Origin: Streptomyces xanthophaeus
GTDB lineage: Bacteria; Actinomycetota; Actinomycetes; Streptomycetales; Streptomycetaceae
Reading direction: 5' to 3'
Assembly: GCF_000725805.1 (NCBI RefSeq)
Contig: NZ_KL647134.1
Span: 186,001 to 250,000, forward strand
DNA length: 64,000 nt
Shown piece after piece: positions 17,427 to 24,552 of the stretch (the stretch's first letter is position 1; each line of letters opens with the position of its first letter). The translations under genes and the position numbers were made by a program. The notes below the pieces were generated by a model. That model was not told the DNA's origin. It saw only the letters and a list, made by a program, of their open reading frames with translations, and searched no databases.

Positions 17427-18611
17427 GTGAGCTCCTACCCGCCCAGCGGCCCTCCCCGGCACACCGCGCAGCCGACCCCGCAGCCCACGACGCTGCGCCA
17501 GCGGCTCGCCGGTCTCCGGGGCCCCGCCGTGCAGCCCCGCCCGCTCGACGCCCGGGCGCTGGCGGCCCTCGCCGCCAACCCCGGCTGCAGCAGACGCGCC
17601 CTGCTCGACGGCGCCGGCGTGGACAAGACGGTGCTCGCCTCCGCCCTCGGCTCACCCGCCTCCTTCGGCCAGTCGCAGTTCGCGATCGTCCGCGGCATCT
17701 CCTTCGAGGCCAAGGTCAAGGGCGACGGCGGCGCCGCGCTCCTGCACCTGGTCCACGAGCACCTCGGCTCCGCGGCCACGCCGCCCGGGCCGGACGCCCG
17801 CGTCCCCGACCTCACCGCCGCCGGCCCCGAGGGCCGGGCCGCCCGCACCGCGCTGGCCCTGCGCGAGGCCACCGCCGCCGGACGGACCGAGGGCGCCTGG
17901 TCCCTCCTCGACCACCCGATGCTGGCCCTGGAGGTGGCGGGCTCCCCCGTCTACCTGGAGCCCGACGCCGTCGTCGTGCACCCCGACGGCCGCTGGACCG
18001 TCGTGGAGATCAAGTCCTTCCCCATGATCGACGGCGCCGCCGACCCCGCGAAGGTGGGCGCCGCCGCCCGCCAGGCCGCCGTCTACGTCCTCGCCCTGGA
18101 GAAGACCGCCGCGAAGCTGGACGGAGCCGAGGTCGGACAGTCGGTCCTGCTGGTCTGCCCCAAGGACTTCTCCAACCTGCCCGCCGCCGCGCCCGTCGAC
18201 GTCCGCCGGGAACGCGCCGTGACCCTGCGCCAGCTGGAGCGCCTCACCCGGGTCGAGGAGCTCGCCGCGGCCCTGCCCGAGGGGCTCAGCTTCGACCCGT
18301 CGCGGCCCGCCGAGGAGCTCACCGAAGCCGTCTCCGCGGTGGACGCCGCCTACGCCCCCGAATGCCTGGCCGCCTGCGAACTGGCCTTCCACTGCCGGGC
18401 CGCCGCCCGCGCCTCGGACCAGGTCACCGCACTGGGCCGGTCCGTACGGGGCGAACTGGGCGCGCTGACCACCGTCGGCCAGGCCCTCGCCGCGGCCGAC
18501 GGACCCGCGGCCCCCGCCGGTGACCCCACCGCCGAGGCCCTGCGGCACGCCGCCCGGCTGCGTGCCGAAGCGCTGCAACTCGCCACGGAGGCCGCCTCGT
18601 GCCCCTGCTGA
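17427..18611 (+). CDS. PD-(D/E)XK nuclease with predicted 4Fe-4S cluster (Cas4/AddB/Dna2-like)
   Basis: A 394-aa protein, first gene of a three-gene operon. Nuclease motifs in order: HLVHEHL near residue 107, LEPDAVVV (Asp180), TVVEIKSF (Glu194, Lys196) and RQAAVYVLAL (Gln216, Tyr220). These match RecB-family nucleases. One cysteine upstream (Cys54, NPGCSRR) and three downstream (PECLAACELAFHC, Cys313, Cys317, Cys323) are placed like the iron-sulfur staple of Cas4, AddB and Dna2. GTG 17427 is chosen because conserved content begins after it; the ribosome site is weak. It overlaps the next gene by 13 bp. A single-strand DNA nuclease role is inferred. Confidence 0.75.
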   Translation: MSSYPPSGPPRHTAQPTPQPTTLRQRLAGLRGPAVQPRPLDARALAALAANPGCSRRALLDGAGVDKTVLASALGSPASFGQSQFAIVRGISFEAKVKGDGGAALLHLVHEHLGSAATPPGPDARVPDLTAAGPEGRAARTALALREATAAGRTEGAWSLLDHPMLALEVAGSPVYLEPDAVVVHPDGRWTVVEIKSFPMIDGAADPAKVGAAARQAAVYVLALEKTAAKLDGAEVGQSVLLVCPKDFSNLPAAAPVDVRRERAVTLRQLERLTRVEELAAALPEGLSFDPSRPAEELTEAVSAVDAAYAPECLAACELAFHCRAAARASDQVTALGRSVRGELGALTTVGQALAAADGPAAPAGDPTAEALRHAARLRAEALQLATEAASCPC

Positions 18612-20176
18612 ACACCCTGGCCCGGCTGGAGGCCGTCCGGGCGGGCCTCGCCCAGGCGCTGGCGACCGTACGCCACCGGCACCTGAGCGCGCGCCCGCTG
18701 GTCCTCGTACCGCTGACGACCGCGGGCGAGGCCGGGGCCCCGCTGGGCGCACTGGTCGGCACCGACCCGGCCGCGCCGAAGCTGCTGGTCGTGGCACAGC
18801 CGCGCGACCGCGACCTGCGCTGGGCGTTCCTGGCCGCCCTCGCGGACGAGGTCCTGCCGTACGTGGACGCGTACGCGGACGAGGTCGAGCTCGTGGAGCG
18901 CAACGAGACCGACCCGGACACGGGCAAGAAGTCCAAGGTCGAGGCGGAGCTGTGCCTGGACGCGCCGCAGCTGGTCGTGCCGAGCCGGGCGGGCATCGAG
19001 TACCTGCGGCTGCTGGGGCGCTCCATGCGCTTCCGGCGCACCGCCGAGGAGGACCCGGAGAATCCCTACCCGGCGCCCGCGCGGGTGCCGCTGCTGGGCC
19101 GCTGGCTGACCCACCTCGCCGAGCGCTCCCGGGTGCCCGGCTCGTCCATGCTGCTGTCGGCCACGGACCTGCTGGCGCGGCACTGGGCCACCGGACAGTC
19201 CAATCTGGAGGACCAGCACCTCGGCGCGCTGCTCGCCTGGATAGCCCCGCCCGCCGGGGAGTCCGGGGCCGAGGCGGCGCTGCGGGCGGAGCTGGCCCGG
19301 GACGCGTCCGGCCAGCTGCTCTGCCCGCCGGCGGGACCGGCCACCGACCCCGCCTTCGACAACCGGCTGCTGGCTCCCGCGATGGCCCGCTACGACGCGG
19401 CCCGCTCGGCGCAGCCGCGCGACGAACGGGCCTGCGCACGGGCCGAGGAGGAGGTGCGGGCCCTCGTCGAGACGCAGCTCAGGCCCACCTGGGACGCGGT
19501 GTGGCGCTCGCTCGCCCTGCTGGGCGCCCTGCCGCCCGGCGAACGGGCCGAGGAGCGCTGGACCCGCGACCGCTGGTCGTACACGGGCCACCGGGACCGC
19601 GTACGCGCGGGCGAACCCCCGCAGCCGCGCCACGACGACGCGGTGACGGCGGCTCAGAAGCTCGCCACCCGGGAGACCGAACAGGTGCGGCTCGACGCCC
19701 AGGAGGCGCTGGACGACCCGCTGGTGATGGCGGGCCGCCGGCTCTCGGGCGAGGCCTTCGCGGGCGAGGTGACCGAGGTGGTCATGGAGTGGACGGACTC
19801 CAAGCGCCCGAGCCCCCGGCCGCTGGTGACGGTGGCCACCGAGGACCGGCCGCAGCTCGCCGAGGACGGCGGGGCGAAGGTGTTCCGGTCCCTGGACGGC
19901 CGCCCGCAGTCCGCGCGGTTCGTCCGCTTCGAGGAGGACGGCGGGATCGTCCTGCGGCTGCTGGACAAGATGGGCCGCGGCCGGGACCCGGAGCCCGGTT
20001 CGGTGCCGGAGAAGGGCGACCGGGTGTGCTGGACGCTCTTCGAGCACGACGCGCGCGGCGGCCCCAAGCTCCCGGACCCCGAACGGACCCCGTGGACCCA
20101 CGGCGGACCGCCCGGATCCGCGGCGGCCCCCACCCTGCTCCAGCCCGACGCCGTGACCGACGAGGACCTGCTGTGA
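18599..20176 (+). CDS. Unknown 525-aa protein in nuclease-helicase operon
   Basis: Middle gene of the operon; the GTG at 18599 follows GGAGG inside the end of the nuclease gene. The product is soluble and acidic. I recognise no domain in residues 1-370, which are largely helical (for example FLAALADEVLPYVDAYADEVELVER, split by loops). Residues about 375-500 look beta-rich (GEVTEVVMEW, PLVTVATED, ARFVRFEEDGGIVLRLLDKM, GDRVCWTLFEHD), compatible with an OB or SH3-like barrel. In Dna2 and Upf1-like enzymes a beta-barrel and a helical stalk sit between nuclease and helicase. This gene holds the same position, so it may supply those parts as a separate chain. That is inference. Confidence 0.6.
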   Translation: MPLLNTLARLEAVRAGLAQALATVRHRHLSARPLVLVPLTTAGEAGAPLGALVGTDPAAPKLLVVAQPRDRDLRWAFLAALADEVLPYVDAYADEVELVERNETDPDTGKKSKVEAELCLDAPQLVVPSRAGIEYLRLLGRSMRFRRTAEEDPENPYPAPARVPLLGRWLTHLAERSRVPGSSMLLSATDLLARHWATGQSNLEDQHLGALLAWIAPPAGESGAEAALRAELARDASGQLLCPPAGPATDPAFDNRLLAPAMARYDAARSAQPRDERACARAEEEVRALVETQLRPTWDAVWRSLALLGALPPGERAEERWTRDRWSYTGHRDRVRAGEPPQPRHDDAVTAAQKLATRETEQVRLDAQEALDDPLVMAGRRLSGEAFAGEVTEVVMEWTDSKRPSPRPLVTVATEDRPQLAEDGGAKVFRSLDGRPQSARFVRFEEDGGIVLRLLDKMGRGRDPEPGSVPEKGDRVCWTLFEHDARGGPKLPDPERTPWTHGGPPGSAAAPTLLQPDAVTDEDLL

Positions 20177-21522
20177 CCGCGAGCACCGACTTCGATCCGG
20201 GCGCCGCCGCGGCCCGGGCGACGGCCGCCATCCTGCACGACACCCTGCACGGGACCGAGCGGGGCGTGGTCGTCGACTCCCCGCCCGGCGCCGGGAAGTC
20301 CACCCTCGTCGTGCGGGCGGCCCGCGAGCTGGCCGCGACCGGACGCCGCCTGATGGTGGTGGCGCAGACCAACGCACAGGTCGACGACCTGGTGCTGCGG
20401 CTCGCCGCGAAGGACCCGGGGCTCAAGGTCGGCCGGCTGCACAGCAGCGACGGGGACGCCTACGACCCCGCGCTGCGGGAGCTGCCCTCGGTGACGCTGT
20501 CCGCCAAGCCCGGGGACCTCGCGGAGCTCCCGATCACCCTGTCGACCGCGGCGAAGTGGGCCTTCGTCAAGGACGTCGAGCCCTGGGAGCACGCCATCGT
20601 CGACGAGGCGTACCAGATGCGCTCCGACGCGCTGCTGGCCGTGGCGGGACTGTTCGACCGGGCGCTGTTCGTGGGCGATCCGGGGCAGCTGGACCCCTTC
20701 AGCGTGGTCGGCGCGGAGCAGTGGGCCGGGCTGTCCTACGATCCGTCGGCCTCGGCGGTGTCCACCCTGCTGGCGCACAACCCGCAGCTTCCGCAGCACC
20801 GGCTGCCGGTGTCCTGGCGGCTCCCGGCGACGGCCGCGCCGCTGGTCTCGCGCGCCTTCTACCCGTACACGCAGTTCCGCAGCGGTACGGGCCCCGGCGA
20901 GCGGCGGCTGTCGTACGGGGTCGCCTCGGACGGTTCGGGGCCCGACCGGGTCCTGGACGAGGCCGCCGAGTCGGGCTGGGGCCTGCTGGAGCTGCCCGCG
21001 CGGCACACCCCGCGCACGGACCCGGAGGCGGTGCGGGCGGTGGCCCTGGTGGTCCGCCGCGCCCTGGACCGCGGGGCGGTGACCTCGGACGAGCAGGCCG
21101 GTCCCCCGGCCCCGCTGACCGCCGACCGCATCGCCGTGGGCACCGCCCACCGCGACCAGGCGGCGGCGGTCCGCGCGGCCCTGGTGGCGCTCGGGGTCAC
21201 GGGCGTGACGGTGGACACCGCGAACCGGCTCCAGGGCCGGGAGTACGACCTGACGGTGGTGCTCCACCCCCTGTCGGGCCGCCCGGACGCGACGGCCTTC
21301 CACCTGGAGACGGGCCGGCTGTGCGTACTGGCCTCCCGGCACCGGCACGCCTGCGTGGTGGTGGCCCGGGCGGGCATCGCGGAACTCCTGGACGACCACC
21401 CCTCGACGGAACCGGTCCAGCTGGGCGTGACGGTCAAATTCCCGGACGGCTGGGAGGCGAACCATTCGGTCCTCGCCCACCTCGCCGAGCACCGGGTGGC
21501 CTGGCGGCCCTCGCTCTCCTGA
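20173..21522 (+). CDS. SF1 (Upf1/Dna2-like) helicase
   Basis: A 449-aa ATPase starting at GTG 20173, overlapping the stop of the middle gene (GTGA). Helicase motifs in order: I in DSPPGAGKST (residues 35-44), Ia in MVVAQTNAQVDDLV, II as AIVDEAYQM (141-149), III as LFVGDPGQLDPF (166-177), IV near LPVSWRLP, V as VDTANRLQGREYDLTVV and VI as ASRHRHACVVV. The short length and the QGREYD motif fit the Upf1-like SF1B branch. No 1B-barrel insert is seen between motifs Ia and II, which strengthens the idea that the barrel is on the preceding gene's product. Confidence 0.8.
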   Translation: MTASTDFDPGAAAARATAAILHDTLHGTERGVVVDSPPGAGKSTLVVRAARELAATGRRLMVVAQTNAQVDDLVLRLAAKDPGLKVGRLHSSDGDAYDPALRELPSVTLSAKPGDLAELPITLSTAAKWAFVKDVEPWEHAIVDEAYQMRSDALLAVAGLFDRALFVGDPGQLDPFSVVGAEQWAGLSYDPSASAVSTLLAHNPQLPQHRLPVSWRLPATAAPLVSRAFYPYTQFRSGTGPGERRLSYGVASDGSGPDRVLDEAAESGWGLLELPARHTPRTDPEAVRAVALVVRRALDRGAVTSDEQAGPPAPLTADRIAVGTAHRDQAAAVRAALVALGVTGVTVDTANRLQGREYDLTVVLHPLSGRPDATAFHLETGRLCVLASRHRHACVVVARAGIAELLDDHPSTEPVQLGVTVKFPDGWEANHSVLAHLAEHRVAWRPSLS

Positions 21523-21678
21523 TCGACTCGCCCGCCGCTCGGGGCCTCGGCCGCCACCCGCGTCCCAGCGCCCGTACAGACGTTCCAGCTCGTGGCGGTG
21601 CACCCGTGTGCGCTCTTGCGCGGCGTTGGACAATGGACGGTGGCCCGGAAGCATTTCGCACGCAGCAGGAGGACAGGC

Positions 21679-22026
21679 ATGGCAGAGCCCGAGCGGACCG
21701 AGCGGAGGCTGCGGCCCGCGCCGCTGCTCTTCGAACCCTCGGCGGCCGTCACGGACCCGGAGCACTTCTTCGACCTGGAGTCCATCGACGACCCGCGCGA
21801 ACTGCTGACCCGGGCCACCGAGCTGACGCTCGCCTTCCGGGCGGCCCAGGACCGGGCGGTGGAGTTCCAGGCCCTGGCCGCGGCCCAGCTCGCGGACCCG
21901 CGGCGCTTCGACCGCCTGTCCCCGGCCGCGATCGCCGCCCAGGCGGAGTGGACCGAGGACTACGCCCGCAAGATGATCGAGTTCGGCGAGACCCTCCAGC
22001 GCGACGCGGGCCCGGATTCCGCCTAG
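21679..22026 (+). CDS. Hypothetical protein, 115 aa
   Basis: A small acidic protein beginning MAEPERTERRLRPAPLLFEP and continuing into long helices (DPRELLTRATELTLAFRAAQDRAVEFQALAAAQ). AGGAGG lies just before ATG 21679, so I prefer this start to ATG 21592. It follows the helicase gene by 156 bp on the same strand and may be separately expressed. The helix pattern suggests a coiled-coil or helical-bundle protein; no family is recognised. Confidence 0.62.
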   Translation: MAEPERTERRLRPAPLLFEPSAAVTDPEHFFDLESIDDPRELLTRATELTLAFRAAQDRAVEFQALAAAQLADPRRFDRLSPAAIAAQAEWTEDYARKMIEFGETLQRDAGPDSA

Positions 22027-22038
22027 CCGCTCCGCGGC

Positions 22039-22067
22039 GGCGCGGGGCTTCCCGGGGGTCCCGCGCC
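22039..22067 (+). terminator. Hairpin after hypothetical gene
   Basis: GGCGCGGG and CCCGCGCC form an 8-bp stem, 12 nt after the stop at 22026. Confidence 0.4.
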
Positions 22068-22206
22068 CGGCCGGCGGGCACGGCACGATCCCCGGGCGCA
22101 GCGCACTGGCATATGCGGGGCGCAACATACCCCAGCACCACCCGGCGCGTCCCGGTTTTCGGTAACTCCCGGGATGCAGTGCGTCACGGCCGGTAGACCT
22201 GGACAC

Positions 22207-22788
22207 ATGACGACGCTGACGACGGCTCCCGGCTGCCCCGCACTCGACACCCGCACCGCACCCGCAACCCACGTCACACCGCAGGGCGCAGCCTGGCTCT
22301 CCTCCGCCTCCGCCCACCCGCGGAGCACCCTGGCGATCTGGGAGACCCGGCCCTCCTCCCCCGCCGTGCTGCCCTGCGGGACCGTCTTCGACGTCGTCAA
22401 CGTCCCCCTCGTCGTGGGGCGCCGCGTGCTGGACCTGCTCTGGGCGGAGGGCCCCGGGTCCGGGCCAGTCGCCGTGCACCGCGGCCGGATGCTGCTGTTC
22501 GCCGCACCCGGTACCGCCCACCGGCTCCCCGCCCTGCTGCGGTGGGAGGAGTGGGGGGCCTCGCGCACGGCCCCGGCGCCGCTGTGCCACGGCCTGGGCG
22601 ACGCCGTGACCGTGCCTGCGCTGGCCGGCGCGCCCGGCGCCTCGCGCTGGGTCGTGGCCCCCGACACGCGTCTGCCGTGGCTCCCGGGGCCCGAGGCGCT
22701 GCTCTGGGCCTTCGTCCGGGCGGCCCGTACGACGGGGCCCACCGGACCTGCGGATATCGATTTTTCGTTCCGCGCTCCGGCCTGCTAA
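22207..22788 (+). CDS. Primase/polymerase (prim-pol) N-terminal-like protein, short
   Basis: A 193-aa protein. The block TLAIWETRPSSPAVLPCGTVFDVVNVPLVVGRRVLDLL resembles the start of Streptomyces bifunctional DNA primase/polymerase-like proteins, but split across fewer motifs: I do not see the catalytic DxD-type residues of an active prim-pol, and the length is well below that of full enzymes. A replication role is therefore doubtful. ATG 22207 is used; no strong ribosome site is seen. The gene ends 18 nt before a tRNA-Lys. Confidence 0.55.
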   Translation: MTTLTTAPGCPALDTRTAPATHVTPQGAAWLSSASAHPRSTLAIWETRPSSPAVLPCGTVFDVVNVPLVVGRRVLDLLWAEGPGSGPVAVHRGRMLLFAAPGTAHRLPALLRWEEWGASRTAPAPLCHGLGDAVTVPALAGAPGASRWVVAPDTRLPWLPGPEALLWAFVRAARTTGPTGPADIDFSFRAPAC

Positions 22789-22806
22789 TGTCTACCTCGT
22801 CAGCAG

Positions 22807-22880
22807 GCGCCGCTAGCTCAGTTGGTTAGAGCAGCTGACTCTTAATCAGCGGGTCCGGGGTTCGAGTCCCTGGCGGCGCA
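22807..22880 (+). tRNA. tRNA-Lys (anticodon CTT), copy 1
   Basis: A 74-nt cloverleaf. The acceptor arms GCGCCGC and GCGGCGC pair fully, the D arm is GCTC/GAGC, and the anticodon stem GCTGA/TCAGC carries the loop CTCTTAA with anticodon CTT. The T arm has TTCGAGT. CCA is not encoded. Two identical copies lie in the window (31871-31944 minus, 39111-39184 plus). Confidence 0.97.
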
Positions 22881-22886
22881 CAGACG

Positions 22887-22920
22887 GAAGAAGGCCCCCA
22901 CGCGAGTGGGGGCCTTCTTC
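22887..22920 (+). terminator. Terminator of tRNA-Lys copy 1
   Basis: A 15-bp perfect stem (GAAGAAGGCCCCCAC and its complement) with a GCGA tetraloop, 6 nt after the tRNA. The run TTCTTC at the 3' side gives some U content. It may also serve the convergent M6 protease gene. Confidence 0.85.
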
Positions 22921-22948
22921 GTGTCCGGGCTGGGGTGGGCCCGACCCG

Positions 22949-24142
22949 TCAGGTCGTGATCTTCACGGTGTACGCGCCCGACTGGGTCCGGTCGGCCACC
23001 TCGATCCTGATCCGCTCGCCCGGCACCGTGTACGTCTCGCCGACCTCCAGGGGTGCGTCCGCCAGCGGCGGGTACACCGAACGGTCCCAGCAGGCCTCGG
23101 TCTCCGGGTGCCCGTCCAGGACCTCGATCGGACCGCCGCCGGAGGCCGCCTCGTTGCGCACCCGGTAGACCAGGACCCCCTCGGTGCAGGTGTCCCCGTC
23201 GTTGCCCGCGGAGCCCCGCGCCTCGATGGCGATGGCACTGCCGGGGCCCGTACGGACCACCGCGAGCCGGGTCCCGCCCGTGCCGCCCTGCGGCGGAGCC
23301 TCGGCGAGCGGCTGGAGGGTGTGCAGCGAGGAGCCCGACTGCACGCAGTCCACCTGGGAGGCGTCCAGCCAGCCCAGCTTCCACTTGTGCCAGGCGAAGA
23401 GGTCGGGGGCCATCCCGAACTGGCTGCCCATGACGTCCCAGTCGCCGACGTGGGTGTCCCAGTCGCCCTTGCCGTCCGTCGGCCGGTGGTAGAGGTCGGG
23501 CAGGTCGAAGACGTGCCCGGTCTCGTGGGCGAGGACGTTGCGGTCCGGCGGGTGCTGCTCGAAGACGGTCACGATCCGCCGCAGCTCGGTGCCGTCCGCG
23601 ACGATCGGGCGGTCGAAGTTGACGACCTTCGTGGCATCGGAGTCCACACCGGGCGCGTCCGGGTCGGCCACGAAGTACACGACGTCGTACTTGCCGAAGT
23701 CCACCCCCGTGTCGGCGGTGGCGACCGCGTCCCGCAGGTACGCCGCCCGGTCCTCCGGGGCCCAGTCGCGCTGTATCCCGTACGCGCCCGAGGGCTTGGG
23801 CATCCGCATCCACTGCTTCTGCGGGTGCGCCGCCAGGCGGAAGCGGCCGTAGGAGGACCGCTCGAAGTAGTCGCTGGTGGCGGGGAAGTAGTCGGCGGTC
23901 AGCTCCTCGGGGGTATAGGCGGGCCGGTGGTCGGGGAAGGACAGGAAGACCATGACCGCGTCGAGCGTGCGCTCGGGCCGCGGATAGGCACGGTTCCAGG
24001 TGTCCAGCCCGAGGGAGTGGTGCGCGGAGGTGCGGGTCAGTGCACAGGGGTCGACCCTCGAATCGGCCACCGCGGGACCCGCGACGAGCGACATGGCGGC
24101 GAGCGCCGTGAGAGAAGTGAGCGCTGCCGCCGTACTTCGCAT
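22949..24142 (-). CDS. Secreted M6 family (immune inhibitor A-like) metalloprotease
   Basis: A 397-aa protein. The signal peptide is about residues 1-27 (AALTSLTALAAMSLVAGPAVA, then DS). The zinc site is visible as NVLAHETGHVFDLPDLY, an HExGH variant of HExxH with the following Asp, typical of M6 peptidases. WDVMGSQFGMAPDLFAWHKWKLGW, the Met-turn region of the family, follows. A small beta domain at the end (VLVYRVRNEA to AYTVKI) is usual. ATG 24142 starts the signal peptide; the frame upstream is non-coding. It probably degrades extracellular proteins. It diverges from the GGDEF-EAL gene across a 410-bp gap. Confidence 0.85.
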   Translation of the reverse strand: MRSTAAALTSLTALAAMSLVAGPAVADSRVDPCALTRTSAHHSLGLDTWNRAYPRPERTLDAVMVFLSFPDHRPAYTPEELTADYFPATSDYFERSSYGRFRLAAHPQKQWMRMPKPSGAYGIQRDWAPEDRAAYLRDAVATADTGVDFGKYDVVYFVADPDAPGVDSDATKVVNFDRPIVADGTELRRIVTVFEQHPPDRNVLAHETGHVFDLPDLYHRPTDGKGDWDTHVGDWDVMGSQFGMAPDLFAWHKWKLGWLDASQVDCVQSGSSLHTLQPLAEAPPQGGTGGTRLAVVRTGPGSAIAIEARGSAGNDGDTCTEGVLVYRVRNEAASGGGPIEVLDGHPETEACWDRSVYPPLADAPLEVGETYTVPGERIRIEVADRTQSGAYTVKITT

Positions 24143-24552
24143 GCGGGAGCAGTCCACTCCCCCGGGTGTCTCCTGTCGCGGCACATCGACCTCCGGTGGT
24201 GGATTCGTACCCTCTCGTCCACCTTGAGGCGATTGTCTTACTAGTGCCCTGTTCCGCTGCCCCACACGAGTGAGCAATAGGGCAAGCCGGTGACCCTCCA
24301 ACTTCACGCGGTTGCCTACAGAACGTCACGAGCGATCACGTGAGATCAGCAGGGGGCTCTGCATGCTCAGAGCCGCGCAGAAACGATCGCCCGGTGTCAT
24401 GCCGACGATCCGTCATCACGGCGTCACCCTGGCGCCAACTCGTCAAACGACCGCGCTCCCACCGGCGACGCCGCTGGATAGGGCCTCCCGGCTGCCTCTA
24501 TGATCGGCACACTTTCCTGCACGGACACTCACGAACACTGCGGGAGCCAACG
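24143..24552. promoter_or_regulatory. 410-bp divergent intergenic region upstream of M6 protease and GGDEF-EAL gene
   Basis: No gene is seen here. Items visible: TCACGTGA palindrome at 24336-24343; a hairpin of GGCTCTG (24355-24361) and CAGAGCC (24368-24374); a possible -10 element TATGAT at 24499-24504 with TGGATA 18 bp upstream, about 50 nt before the GTG of the GGDEF-EAL gene. I looked for a BldD box (TNAC-N5-GTNA) and did not find a good one. Confidence 0.45.

Noticed and set aside
22207..22788. Functional DNA primase/polymerase
   Set aside because: Only an N-terminal-like segment is recognisable and the catalytic acidic motifs are not seen, so I do not claim activity.
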